Positions 9,014-17,746 of a stretch of DNA of 64,000 nt are shown in pieces. The notes beneath the pieces were generated by a model, which searched no databases, was not told where the DNA came from, and saw nothing but the letters and a program-made list of their open reading frames with translations. This DNA is from Gilvimarinus sp. DA14 (lineage in GTDB: Bacteria; Pseudomonadota; Gammaproteobacteria; Pseudomonadales; Cellvibrionaceae). The stretch spans positions 1,776,501 to 1,840,500 of the forward strand of contig NZ_CP100350.1 of assembly GCF_024204685.1 (NCBI RefSeq), in the 5' to 3' direction. Numbering within the stretch: position 1 is the first letter of the stretch; each line of letters begins with the position of its first letter. The position numbers and the translations under genes were made by a program.

Positions 9014-10148
9014 CCGGATGAATCGGGTGGTCCGCGCCCTGCCCTTGACGCGCAATCACCCGCGCATCGCGACCCAACTTGTGCGCACTGCCCCGAACAA
9101 TATCCAGCAAGGTCTCTTCAGCCAAATGCATAGAGCAGGAAGCCGACACCAAGAGCCCGCCCGGATTCAGCAGCTTTAAACCCAGCTCATTAATATGCCG
9201 ATAGGCTGCCTCGCCGGCCTTTTGGTCCTTGCGCTTTTTGATAAACGCTGGCGGGTCGAGCACCACTGCATCGAACTTTTCACCCGCCGCAATTAGCTGT
9301 TTGAGCACATCAATGGCTTTCCCCGTTCGCACGCTCACTGTGTCTGCTACATGGTTCAGCTCAGCATTGCGCAGTACCTGGTCGGTAGCCGCTTGGGAAG
9401 CATCGACACAGACAACCTCGCGCGCGCCGGCAACCGCAGTTTGAATGCCCCAACCGCCAATATAAGAAAATACATCCAACACCCGCGACCCACCGGCCCA
9501 CTGGTTAAGCAGCTTACGTCCCTGTCGGTGATCGTAAAACCAGCCGGTTTTTTGTCCCGTCTGCACGGGCGCCAAAAAGCGTGCTCCATTTTCCACCAGC
9601 TCCACTTCGGCGGGCACTTCCCCATAAGCGACCTGGGTATAGCGGGTTAAGCCTTCCAGCTCGCGGGCACTATGATCATTGGCAAGCAACACCCCGCGAG
9701 GGCTAAGCAAATCTACCAGCGCCTGTACCAGAGACTCTTTTAACTGCTCCATACCCGCACTGGCAATCTGCACAATCAAGTAATCACCGAAACGATCCAC
9801 CACTACCCCCGGCAACCAATCACTGTCGCCGTACACCAAACGATAATATGGCTCTTTGAATGCGAGTTGACGCAACTGCAGCGCCAGCTCCAGCCGCCGA
9901 TAGAGAAGGTCGTACGCCAGAGGTTGGGCGGTGCGGCTCACCAAGCGGGCGCAGATTAAATTGGCAGGATTAACCTGGGCCACCCCCAACAACTGCTCTT
10001 TTGCACTAAACACCTGAACTTGCGACCCCGGCTCAAGCGCTTTTAACGGCGAGCGTTTTACATCCACTTCATTGCTATAAATCCACAAGTGACCACGCTT
10101 GAGACGGCGGTCCATCTGCGGTTTGAGGTACAAACTGGCGAGTGACAT
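8958..10148 (-). CDS. rlmI: 23S rRNA (cytosine-C5)-methyltransferase, RlmI-like
   Basis: 396 residues, the same length as E. coli RlmI. The N-terminal PUA domain (residues about 1-75) includes KRGHLWIYSNEV; the Rossmann methyltransferase domain shows the SAM motif VLDVFSYIGGWG and the motif VVLDPPAFIKKRKD; the conserved SASCSMHL supplies the Cys of m5C enzymes. It methylates a cytosine (C1962 in E. coli) of 23S rRNA. The start MSLASLYLKP at 10148 is preferred over an ATG ten codons upstream. The 3' end overlaps the imelysin gene tail to tail. Confidence 0.92.
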   Translation of the reverse strand: MSLASLYLKPQMDRRLKRGHLWIYSNEVDVKRSPLKALEPGSQVQVFSAKEQLLGVAQVNPANLICARLVSRTAQPLAYDLLYRRLELALQLRQLAFKEPYYRLVYGDSDWLPGVVVDRFGDYLIVQIASAGMEQLKESLVQALVDLLSPRGVLLANDHSARELEGLTRYTQVAYGEVPAEVELVENGARFLAPVQTGQKTGWFYDHRQGRKLLNQWAGGSRVLDVFSYIGGWGIQTAVAGAREVVCVDASQAATDQVLRNAELNHVADTVSVRTGKAIDVLKQLIAAGEKFDAVVLDPPAFIKKRKDQKAGEAAYRHINELGLKLLNPGGLLVSASCSMHLAEETLLDIVRGSAHKLGRDARVIARQGQGADHPIHPAIAETCYLKAVFARVFAQ

Positions 10149-10242
10149 GGCGAAAGCTCCGGAAGAAAGGGGCGGCATTATACCGCAAGCGCGGGACGCT
10201 ACCGAAAAAGCTTAAGCAGGGCGAACCTGATAGTAGATAGGA

Positions 10243-10668
10243 TTATTCTTCCGGCAAATTGTCCAACGGCAGACTGGTGATATCACCGTAAGCTTGCATA
10301 TCATCAGCGCTGGCCCCTTCGCGGCACTCCCCGCGCAGCCACTGCACATAGTTGCTCAGGCGAAAATCCAGCTCCAAAAAACCATCGCGACAGTAGCCAG
10401 TGGCCGCCACCACATATCCTGTCCGCGCCTTAAGTTTTTTATAGTCCCGCTTATCGGGGGCGCGTGTGGGGCCACGGCGGATATTGGCCTTGCGGTCCAT
10501 CTCCGGTGACAACCCGACACGGTAAATAAACTGCTTGCTGCTATTAGGCAAAATGCGCACACTCAGTGTTTCGGGCAGATCGCCATAGGAAGGTGTACTG
10601 GAGCAGCCGGCCAAGGCCGCACCCAGCACCGCCATTAACATGAGTCTTTTTAGATTCGCTTTATTCAT
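10243..10668 (-). CDS. hypothetical lipoprotein
   Basis: 141 residues. Signal and lipobox are clear (MLMAVLGAALAGC, lipidated Cys22). The mature part is basic in the middle (ANIRRGPTRAPDKRDYKKLKART) and has two further Cys residues (in TGYCRDG and LRGECREG) that could form a disulfide in the periplasm. I do not recognise the family. It lies 51 bases downstream of the GH5 gene on the same strand, so it may be co-transcribed with it, although a hairpin sits between them. Confidence 0.75.
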   Translation of the reverse strand: MNKANLKRLMLMAVLGAALAGCSSTPSYGDLPETLSVRILPNSSKQFIYRVGLSPEMDRKANIRRGPTRAPDKRDYKKLKARTGYVVAATGYCRDGFLELDFRLSNYVQWLRGECREGASADDMQAYGDITSLPLDNLPEE

Positions 10669-10672
10669 AAAC

Positions 10673-10696
10673 CCGCTCAGGCCCCAATCCGAGCGG
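10673..10696 (-). promoter_or_regulatory. hairpin over the ribosome-binding region of the 10668 lipoprotein gene
   Basis: CCGCTC and GAGCGG pair around a 12-base loop four bases before the start codon of the lipoprotein gene. The GAGCGG arm is also the only Shine-Dalgarno-like sequence there, so folding would hide it. Whether this has a role is unknown. Confidence 0.35.
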
Positions 10697-10719
10697 CCTA
10701 GTCTAGCGGCGCAGAATGC

Positions 10720-12195
10720 TTAAGGCAAAACCACCTGGCGAACATTGGAGGGGGCAGACTCGCCACTCTCGTTACTCGCAATTACCCGGTAATAATAGGT
10801 TTCGCCCGGCACCAGCTCAGAGGTGTCTTTAGATATTGCCTGCTCTAATGGGCGATACTCTTGAATGCCGTCGGAGACTTTATCGGCAATGACCTTCCAG
10901 GGGCCAGCTTCCGACGTAGCGCGCTCTATGCGGTAATAGCGTCCCAAAGGAGCACCCATAAAGTTGATGCGCTCGCGCGGGTCGACGATTGGGCGCAAAA
11001 CTGGAGGTTCGGGTGCGGGCAGTGGCGCAGCCGCATCCAGGCCCGCCATTTGCGCCTGAGCCTTGCGTACTAAATCTACCACCGCTTGCTCTTCATTGGG
11101 TTCGCCCTCGGGAAAACCCGGCAGGTGATAGCTGTAATGGCCGGTGTATTCTTTATGCCAGTAAAAACCGCCATTGTGGCGGTGTCCGCGAAAGCCCCAA
11201 ATAAACGCGCCCGCTGCACGTGCTCCTTTATGCTCGGTGTTTACTGCCGCCTGCATGATCGCATTCAAGCCTTTGGCATCGCGCAAGCCGAACTCACCGA
11301 TCAAATACACTTTCTGTGCATCAATTGCCTGTAAGTCTTTGCGCACCTGTTCGGGGTTGTTGTTCTCATTGGTGGTATAAAAGTGGTTAGAAATAATATC
11401 CACGTTGGGATCAGTTAAGGAAAACTGATTGATCTTCAAATAAGTACCATCAATCACCAGATGATTGCTATCGAGTGATTTAATCAAAGCCGCCGTTTTA
11501 CGCACAAATGGCTCTGTTGATTCTTTTAGCTCGTTGCCGGTCTCCCAGGCCATAATGGCCTTTTCATCTTTATACTGTCGCCCGGTGATAGTGTTAGTGC
11601 GGTTAATCACCTGACGAACAATGGCGTGATAGGCGGCGAAGGTTTTACTGTCCGTCGCGTAAAAATCGTCTGCCGTTTCATCGTAAAACGCGGCTAGCTG
11701 CTCGCGCCCACCCCACCATTTCCAATGATCAATAAACGGCAAAATCAACCGCAAGCCGTGTTTCTCCGCCAGTGCAATCATGCGATCGTAATGCACCATG
11801 GCAGCCTCGTTTAGCCGCGGCATGCCGCCGGGCTCGGCGGGTGCAAGTATATGGGTTTCGCGACCACACGCCTCGTCGTAGGGCGTCTCAATGGATAAGA
11901 CATAAACCCGCATCGCTTTGTGGCCGCTTCTTACCAGCGCCTTGATCCAGTTTTCCTGCTCGTCGGCCGTAGGCCAGCGAAAATACTGGCCCCAGCCACG
12001 GGGGTCAGCTTCACATACACCGCGCGCGTCGTCTTCAATGCGATGCAGCTCAGGGGCATGAATTCCGGCAAAACGGAACTCTTGATCACCATCCAGTAAA
12101 CGATGCCCATCGCGGGTGATAAAGCTGTCGAACGCCAGGACTTGGGCACAGAAGAACGAAAGAGAAAATAGGGAAAGTCGCTGCAGTAAATTCAT
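10720..12195 (-). CDS. secreted glycoside hydrolase family 5 (endo-mannanase-like)
   Basis: 491 residues with a signal peptide (about 1-21, ending AQVLA). The GH5 TIM-barrel spans about 25-370. The acid/base is Glu222 in AWETGNEL and the nucleophile is Glu301 in YLIGEFGL; HFYTTNE (about 271-277) carries the conserved His-x-Tyr. Residues about 395-491 look like a fibronectin type III module (YYRVIASNESGESAPSN). The form of the catalytic motifs resembles beta-mannanases, but the exact substrate is not decided by the sequence. It would act outside the cytoplasm on plant or algal polysaccharide. The 216 bp upstream gap contains a heptamer repeat. Confidence 0.85.
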   Translation of the reverse strand: MNLLQRLSLFSLSFFCAQVLAFDSFITRDGHRLLDGDQEFRFAGIHAPELHRIEDDARGVCEADPRGWGQYFRWPTADEQENWIKALVRSGHKAMRVYVLSIETPYDEACGRETHILAPAEPGGMPRLNEAAMVHYDRMIALAEKHGLRLILPFIDHWKWWGGREQLAAFYDETADDFYATDSKTFAAYHAIVRQVINRTNTITGRQYKDEKAIMAWETGNELKESTEPFVRKTAALIKSLDSNHLVIDGTYLKINQFSLTDPNVDIISNHFYTTNENNNPEQVRKDLQAIDAQKVYLIGEFGLRDAKGLNAIMQAAVNTEHKGARAAGAFIWGFRGHRHNGGFYWHKEYTGHYSYHLPGFPEGEPNEEQAVVDLVRKAQAQMAGLDAAAPLPAPEPPVLRPIVDPRERINFMGAPLGRYYRIERATSEAGPWKVIADKVSDGIQEYRPLEQAISKDTSELVPGETYYYRVIASNESGESAPSNVRQVVLP

Positions 12196-12299
12196 AGGGC
12201 ACCAGTGTAGCTACGCGAAATGTTGCGATTGTTGTTATCAAAACTGGCGCAAGCTTAGCAGCTTTTGGGGTCCATGTAACCCGTTACAGTGCAGGCAGG

Positions 12300-12369
12300 G
12301 TACGGGGTACGGGGTACGGGGTACGGGGTACGGGGTACGGGGTACGGGGTACGGGGTACGGGGTACGGA
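12300..12369. repeat. tandem heptamer repeat (GTACGGG)n
   Basis: Nine perfect copies of GTACGGG run from 12300 to 12362, followed by a diverged tenth (GTACGGA). The array lies between the 3' end of the ALDH gene (12412, minus strand) and the start of the GH5 gene (12195, minus strand), so it is 5' of the GH5 transcript. A reading frame through it encodes only a seven-residue periodic peptide and is not a gene. Confidence 0.97.
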
Positions 12370-12411
12370 CAGAATGTCCTTTTCCCGTACTCCGTCAACC
12401 GCACTCGCGCT

Positions 12412-13773
12412 CTATTTCATCCACACCTGTTTGGCGTTAACAAATTCACGAATACCATGGGGGCCTAGCTCGCGGCCAAAACCCGAGCGCTTAACGCCAC
12501 CACTGGGCAGCCGCGGGTCTGTTTTCACTATGCCGTTAATGGCGACTTGGCCGGTTTCTATTACGCCAGCCCATTGCTCGGCCTTATCGACCTGCGCCGT
12601 CCAAATAGCCGCTCCCAAGCCGTACTCGGTTTGGTTGGCAAGCGCGAGCGCTTCGTCGATATCGGCAACGGGTGTCAAAGCCATTACCGGGCCAAAAGTC
12701 TCTTCGCAAAAAGCTGGCATCTCTGGATGGACATCGGCAAGTAAGGTCGGAGGATAAAAATAACCTTCACCCGCTGGTAGTTCGCCGCCCAACAGACAAC
12801 TGGCGCCTTTACTCACCGAGTCGGCAACCTGACGGTGCAGATTATGCCGTAAGTCTTCCCGGGCGATAGGGCCAATATCGGTATCCGGCAACTGGGGGTC
12901 TCCCATCTTGAGTTTGGCCAGCCGCTCTTCCACCATCACGGTAAATTCACTGTACACCGACTTCTCGACCAATATTCGTTTGGCCGCAATGCACGACTGC
13001 CCGGCGTTGATTATGCGCGACAACACAGCAATATCAGCGGCGGTAGCTAAATCGGCATCGGCCATAACAATACAGGGGTCGGAGCCGCCCAACTCAAGCA
13101 CGCAGTGTTTAATTTCGCTGCCCGCTACCGCCGCCACCTTAGCGCCGGCATTGGCTGAACCGGTAAAAGACACAGCGGCAATATCCGGGTGGCGAATCGC
13201 ACTCTCGGCCAGCTCGGTGGTGATGGGCAGATTCACCATAATATTCTCCGGCGCTCCGGCCGCGACAAAAGCCTCGGCTATTGCCTGAGCACAGGCTGGC
13301 ACATTGGGATCGTGCTTCATAACGCAGGTATTGCCCGCCATGAGTGCCGGCGCCAAATAGCGAAAAGCCAACCAAAGCGGCGCATTCCAGGGCAGAATAC
13401 CGAGCAAAGTGCCGAGCGGCTGATAGCAAACATAACTCGTGGATGCATCCGAATCGATATAATCAGGCTGCAAAAACTTCTCTGCATTTTGCGCATAAAA
13501 CTCGGCGCACCAGGCGGCTTTTTCGACTTCCGGTCCGCCTTCTTTCACTGGTTTCCCCATCTCCTGGGCCATCAGTTTTGCCAGATGATCCTTGCGGCTG
13601 CGCAACTCGGCCGCCACCGCATTCAGCACTTTGGCGCGGCCGGCAAAGCCTGTGTCGCGCCAGGCCGAAAAAGCCTCTTTTGCAGCGGCAATCTGTTCTG
13701 CCATCTGCTGTTCATTCAGCGAGGGGTATTCTGCGATGGTGGCTCCGGTATAGGGATTATTTGCCGTTAACAT
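12412..13773 (-). CDS. doeC: NAD(P)-dependent aldehyde dehydrogenase, probable aspartate-semialdehyde dehydrogenase of ectoine degradation (DoeC/GabD-like)
   Basis: 453 residues, the length of GabD/Sad-type aldehyde dehydrogenases. The catalytic Cys is Cys261 in AGQSCIAAKR and the general base is Glu227 in LELGGSDPCI; GILPWNAPLWLAFR and VSFTGSANAG are the cofactor-binding motifs. On sequence alone it would be called succinate-semialdehyde dehydrogenase. Its place as last gene of a doeB2-doeD-doeA operon, eight bases after doeA and with AGGAGG ahead of its start, makes oxidation of aspartate semialdehyde to aspartate the likely job. Confidence 0.8.
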   Translation of the reverse strand: MLTANNPYTGATIAEYPSLNEQQMAEQIAAAKEAFSAWRDTGFAGRAKVLNAVAAELRSRKDHLAKLMAQEMGKPVKEGGPEVEKAAWCAEFYAQNAEKFLQPDYIDSDASTSYVCYQPLGTLLGILPWNAPLWLAFRYLAPALMAGNTCVMKHDPNVPACAQAIAEAFVAAGAPENIMVNLPITTELAESAIRHPDIAAVSFTGSANAGAKVAAVAGSEIKHCVLELGGSDPCIVMADADLATAADIAVLSRIINAGQSCIAAKRILVEKSVYSEFTVMVEERLAKLKMGDPQLPDTDIGPIAREDLRHNLHRQVADSVSKGASCLLGGELPAGEGYFYPPTLLADVHPEMPAFCEETFGPVMALTPVADIDEALALANQTEYGLGAAIWTAQVDKAEQWAGVIETGQVAINGIVKTDPRLPSGGVKRSGFGRELGPHGIREFVNAKQVWMK

Positions 13774-13781
13774 ACTGCCTC

Positions 13782-15050
13782 CTAGGATTGACTCTCGGAT
13801 TCTTCGGCTTGCTCCTGCTTAGCTTTTTTATCGGCTTTTGCCGATTTTTTCCGGTGCTCGTCAAGCTTGGCAACGTCGGCGCCCTGATCGGCTTTTACGG
13901 TAAAATCGCGATCCATAGTAAAGAAAGACTCGCAGCCCTCAGAGGTAATATGGATAGTATCTGAGATACCACAGGTCTTATCGCCATCCACGCCCCACAT
14001 CCAGGGAATAATATGGAAGGTCATGCCTTCTTTTAACACCGTCGATTCACCCTGCTTTAAGCTCACCATGTAACCTTCATCCCAGCTGGGCGGAAAAGCG
14101 ATGCCAATTGCATAGCCAGAGCGAGTAATTAAACGTGCACCTACATCGTTATCGGAAATGATGTTGCGAATTAAATTATCCGCATCCGACACTGTCATAC
14201 CCGGCTGAAAGTAGTCGTGCACGACTGTCAGCGCCTGCTTCATTTTTTCCTGCGCTTTGTACATCGAATCGGTTAGATCACCCAGCACTACCGTGCGCAT
14301 CATGGCGGTGTGATAGCGGCGAAAACAGCCGCCCACTTCCAAAAATACGTGTTCACCCGGTTGTACCGTGCGCCCCTCCCAGGTGGCGTGGCCGATCATG
14401 GTACGCGGGCCGGAGGTAACATAGGGCATAACCGCTGGCGGCTCGCCGCCGGCGCGGAACATGCCCGCACTGATTGCAGCGCCAATTTCATTTTCGGTGG
14501 CACCTGCCATACAGGCCTCAATACCCGCCTGCATACCTTTCTCGGTAGCCACGGCCGCTTTACGCATAATGTCAATTTCCAGCGGCGACTTACACACACG
14601 CCCTTCTTCGACAATGCCAAAGCAATCGAGAAGCTTGCCATCGGTTAAAGTTGTGTGAATAAAGTCCTGCTGATAAGCAGGGAAGAAATAACTGTTACGC
14701 TCGTAACCAATACGTTTATTAGCGAGGCCAAATTCGCGCAGTGCATCCACCAACATTTGAATCGCGCCGCCAGTATCTGGGTAAGGCCGGGTCCGTTCGA
14801 CCCAGGTACGAGCAAAAATATTGGACTCTTCCATGGCCCGGGTGATCATAAAAGGCTCTTGTTCTAGCGGTACTACTAAAGCCTGAAAAAACGAGTAACC
14901 GGTGGTCTGATAATCCGTTAAATACATAATATTTTCCGGATCGGTGATCACTACCGCGTCCAGATGGCGCTCGGCAATTCGAGTACGCAACTCGCCCAAA
15001 CGACGCTCGTACTCCTCAAATGGAAATGTCATATCATCGCGTTGGATCAT
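13782..15050 (-). CDS. doeA: ectoine hydrolase DoeA (M24/creatinase-like)
   Basis: 422 residues. It opens the ectoine ring to N-alpha-acetyl-L-2,4-diaminobutyrate. The N-terminal creatinase-like domain (about 8-160) includes ITDPENIMYLTDYQTTGYSF; the C-terminal pita-bread domain (about 165-395) has TSGPRTMIGHATWEG, VFLEVGGCFRRYHTAMMRT and a final EGCESFFT. As in other DoeA/creatinase enzymes, the full metal-binding set of methionine aminopeptidases is not kept. A Lys/Glu-rich tail (about 400-422) extends it past the usual length of about 400. The start overlaps the doeD stop by four bases. Confidence 0.88.
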   Translation of the reverse strand: MIQRDDMTFPFEEYERRLGELRTRIAERHLDAVVITDPENIMYLTDYQTTGYSFFQALVVPLEQEPFMITRAMEESNIFARTWVERTRPYPDTGGAIQMLVDALREFGLANKRIGYERNSYFFPAYQQDFIHTTLTDGKLLDCFGIVEEGRVCKSPLEIDIMRKAAVATEKGMQAGIEACMAGATENEIGAAISAGMFRAGGEPPAVMPYVTSGPRTMIGHATWEGRTVQPGEHVFLEVGGCFRRYHTAMMRTVVLGDLTDSMYKAQEKMKQALTVVHDYFQPGMTVSDADNLIRNIISDNDVGARLITRSGYAIGIAFPPSWDEGYMVSLKQGESTVLKEGMTFHIIPWMWGVDGDKTCGISDTIHITSEGCESFFTMDRDFTVKADQGADVAKLDEHRKKSAKADKKAKQEQAEESESQS

Positions 15051-16321
15051 GCGGCAGCCTCCATAACTTTCTCTGCGTGGCGCACAAAGGTTTCCAGACC
15101 AGCCTCTAAATCTTCCTCGGGAATGGTAAGCGGCGGAATCAGTTTAACCACTCGACCACCCGAGCCGCAGGCGGCCACTAGCAAACCATCGGCAAAACAT
15201 TCAGTGACGATTTTTTTGGCATTTTCTCCGGAGCCGACATCGACCCCCAGCATCATGCCTTTCCCGCGCACCTGCACTTTGGCAAACTTATTCTCCAGCG
15301 GCGATACTTTTTTCAGCATGGTCTCGCCTTTGTCGCGAACCCCCTGCAGGAAATTTTCATCTTCAAAATAAGCAATAGCTTCATTACCAGCAACGAAACT
15401 TAGAGCCTGGCCGCGGAAGGTGCCTGTGTGCTCGCCGGGATTCCAATGTTTGTCAACCTCGGGTTTGACCAAGTTCATAGCAATCGGCGTGCCCCAACCG
15501 CCCAAACCTTTCGCCAGGCAAATTACATCCGGATCGATATCATAATCGTCAAAGCTAAAGAATGAACCGGTACGTCCACATCCAGCTTGAATATCATCCA
15601 AAATCAACAGAGCACCAACTTCGCGAGCCAATGCCTGCAAGTCTTGCAGCCATTTTTTATCGGCCACATTCACCCCGCCTTCGGCCTGAATGGTCTCGAC
15701 CAAAAACGCCGCAGGCGGTAAAAAGCCACTGGAACCGTCACGATAAAGTGCGCGCAACTGTTCAATCACCTCTTTGCCATCGCTTAGAGGGTTATCGCTG
15801 GTGTGCTTATCAGCACCGAAAGGAAAGTGCGACACGTGAGTTAAGGGAACCCCAGCAGCGCCACGAAACGCTTGGTTAGCAGTGCAAGCCAAAGCCCCTA
15901 AAGTCATGCCGTGAAAACCGTGGGTAAATGAGACAATGTCAGTGCGACCGGTAGCACGGCGAGCAATTTTTAATGCAGCTTCGACTGCATTCGTGCCGGT
16001 GGGGCCCATAAACTGCATTTTATGGGGCATACCGCGAGGCTCAAGGATGGTTTTAGTAAAGCTCTCCATGAACGTCTGTTTCGCTGTGCTATGCATATCC
16101 AGGTGGTGGGTCACCCCGTCTCTCTCAATGTACTCAATAACCGCTCGCTTCATGCGCTCGTTGTTATGGCCAAAATTCAGCACCCCGGCGCCGGCAAAAA
16201 AATCGATATACTCATTTCCTTGGTCATCTTTCTGGCGGGCGTTGCTGGCCGTGTCAAAAACCACGGGATACACGCGGCAATAGCCACGAATCTCAGACTC
16301 ACGCTGTTCAAATATGCTCAT
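15047..16321 (-). CDS. doeD: diaminobutyrate aminotransferase of ectoine degradation (DoeD, EctB-like)
   Basis: 424 residues, class III PLP aminotransferase. The Schiff-base Lys is Lys271 in CLAKGLGGWG and the PLP-contacting Asp is in LLILDDIQAGCGRTG (about 238-252). The N-terminus IDFFAGAGVLNFGHNN is typical of the EctB/DoeD group. EctB runs the reaction toward ectoine, DoeD the reverse, from 2,4-diaminobutyrate to aspartate semialdehyde. No ectA or ectC is nearby and all neighbours are degradative, so I call it DoeD. AGGAGA lies ahead of the start; the gene is 49 bases after doeB2. Confidence 0.87.
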   Translation of the reverse strand: MSIFEQRESEIRGYCRVYPVVFDTASNARQKDDQGNEYIDFFAGAGVLNFGHNNERMKRAVIEYIERDGVTHHLDMHSTAKQTFMESFTKTILEPRGMPHKMQFMGPTGTNAVEAALKIARRATGRTDIVSFTHGFHGMTLGALACTANQAFRGAAGVPLTHVSHFPFGADKHTSDNPLSDGKEVIEQLRALYRDGSSGFLPPAAFLVETIQAEGGVNVADKKWLQDLQALAREVGALLILDDIQAGCGRTGSFFSFDDYDIDPDVICLAKGLGGWGTPIAMNLVKPEVDKHWNPGEHTGTFRGQALSFVAGNEAIAYFEDENFLQGVRDKGETMLKKVSPLENKFAKVQVRGKGMMLGVDVGSGENAKKIVTECFADGLLVAACGSGGRVVKLIPPLTIPEEDLEAGLETFVRHAEKVMEAAA

Positions 16322-16370
16322 ATAGCTTTCTCCTAAGTCACGCGTGTCGCAGTGTTTTATGGGTTTTCAA

Positions 16371-17534
16371 TCAATCGGGTAAAGGGGCTCCTACAAGTTG
16401 GCTGTATAACCGCGTGACCGGCTCTAGCAGCCGATCGTTAAAATCGTAATAGGGACTGTGGCAGGGATGTCCATGATGAGTTCCGCCATCATTAGCACCG
16501 ATCAGCGCAAAAGCGCCGGGAATTTCCCGCAGGTAATAGCTAAAGTCTTCCGATGCCATGATAGGCACCAAACTTTTGCAATCCAGTGACTCTTTGTCAT
16601 AGAGTGCCGTCCAAGCGTTGCGGACATTCGCCGCCGCAGACGCATGATTAATAGTGGCGTGGTAGCGAGGCATAATCTTAACCTTGCAACCAACATCATA
16701 GCTGGCCGCCACCTGGTGACTGATCGATTCGATTAAATGGTTCACCTGATCGCGGGCCTGGGTGTCGGATACTCGGATACTACCGCCAATTACGGCGCGC
16801 TCGGGAATCACGGTAGGGGCACTGTGAGCGTCGATAGAAGTTATGCTCACTACCGTTGCTTGCTGCGGTGCGAGACGCCGGCTTACGATTTGCTGTAAAG
16901 CTTGAACCAGCGCACTGGCAGCCAGTATTGGATCGCGGCACAGCTCGGGCTGACTGGCGTGTCCACCCACGCCCTGCAGCTCGATCTCAAAAGTGCCGTT
17001 ACCGCACATAACAATGCCATCTGGGCACAGCAGTTTGCCAAACTCAATAGCCGGCCAATTGTGCCAGCCGTAAATACAGTCCACACTCTCAAGTGCGCCA
17101 TCGTTAATCATTTCGCGCGCACCATGGCCGCCCTCCTCTGCGGGCTGAAACACCAAGGTGACCGGGCCGTCTAATTGAGACTCGACGTGTTTCAACCAAC
17201 CGGCACTTGCGAGCAGAGCGGCTGTATGGCCATCGTGACCGCAGGCGTGCATGCAACCTGCGCGGTTGGACTTCCAGGGGCTGGATGTTTGTTCGTTGAT
17301 TGGCAGCGCGTCTATGTCACCGCGCAGCGCTATGTGCTTACCTTTACCTTCAGGATTGAGTCTAGCCAGAGTACCTGTATTAGCGCAGGCACGCCAAGGT
17401 ATGGACAATGCATCAAGCTGCTGACGGATAGCAGCGGCGGTATCTGTCTCCTGCCATCCGAGCTCAGGCTCGCTGTGAAGTTGACGCCGCATCTGCTGCG
17501 CCTCGCTCATCAGTTGCTGCCAGTACTGCGTCAT
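16371..17534 (-). CDS. doeB2: M20 family N-acetyl-diaminobutyrate deacetylase (DoeB2-like)
   Basis: 387 residues, M20D amidohydrolase. Metal ligands are visible in HACGHDGHTA (Cys98, His100) and in FQPAEEGGHGA. The dimerisation lid contains GVGGHASQPE. Most enzymes of this subfamily remove acyl groups from amino acids. In the standard ectoine pathway deacetylation is done by DoeB of the aspartoacylase type; no such gene is here, and this M20 enzyme holds its place at the head of the operon, which fits the alternative deacetylase known as DoeB2. Substrate is therefore inferred from context. GGGGATTT precedes the ATG. Confidence 0.82.
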   Translation of the reverse strand: MTQYWQQLMSEAQQMRRQLHSEPELGWQETDTAAAIRQQLDALSIPWRACANTGTLARLNPEGKGKHIALRGDIDALPINEQTSSPWKSNRAGCMHACGHDGHTAALLASAGWLKHVESQLDGPVTLVFQPAEEGGHGAREMINDGALESVDCIYGWHNWPAIEFGKLLCPDGIVMCGNGTFEIELQGVGGHASQPELCRDPILAASALVQALQQIVSRRLAPQQATVVSITSIDAHSAPTVIPERAVIGGSIRVSDTQARDQVNHLIESISHQVAASYDVGCKVKIMPRYHATINHASAAANVRNAWTALYDKESLDCKSLVPIMASEDFSYYLREIPGAFALIGANDGGTHHGHPCHSPYYDFNDRLLEPVTRLYSQLVGAPLPD

Positions 17535-17563
17535 AAATCCCCTGCGTAAACAACGGTGTGTGA

Positions 17564-17583
17564 ATCAGTAATTTCTCACTGAT
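17564..17583. promoter_or_regulatory. inverted repeat upstream of the ectoine-degradation operon
   Basis: ATCAGT and ACTGAT are perfect inverted arms separated by eight bases, 30 bases ahead of the doeB2 start. The size fits a dimeric regulator site. No regulator gene (EnuR or AsnC/DoeX type) is encoded beside the operon, so the protein that would bind is unknown. Confidence 0.4.
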
Positions 17584-17746
17584 ACTAGTCGCTACGCAAA
17601 GGTTGTTCCAATGAATAAAACGGGTAATTTCGAGGGCTGGTCACACAAAAACAGGGCACAGAAAAGGCAATTGAAGATTAGAGCGCCCCGAAAAGGCGCA
17701 AAGGACAGAAACCGTCTTGTAAATTTAACAGCAGCTGGCGCCCCCC

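Noticed and set aside
12116-12757. Open frame of 213 codons on the plus strand
   Set aside because: It is opposite to the ALDH gene and runs through the GTACGGG array, giving a seven-residue periodic peptide without family resemblance.
15047-16321. Ectoine biosynthesis gene ectB
   Set aside because: The protein is EctB-like, but ectA and ectC are absent and the operon contains ectoine hydrolase and a deacetylase, so the degradative DoeD role fits better.
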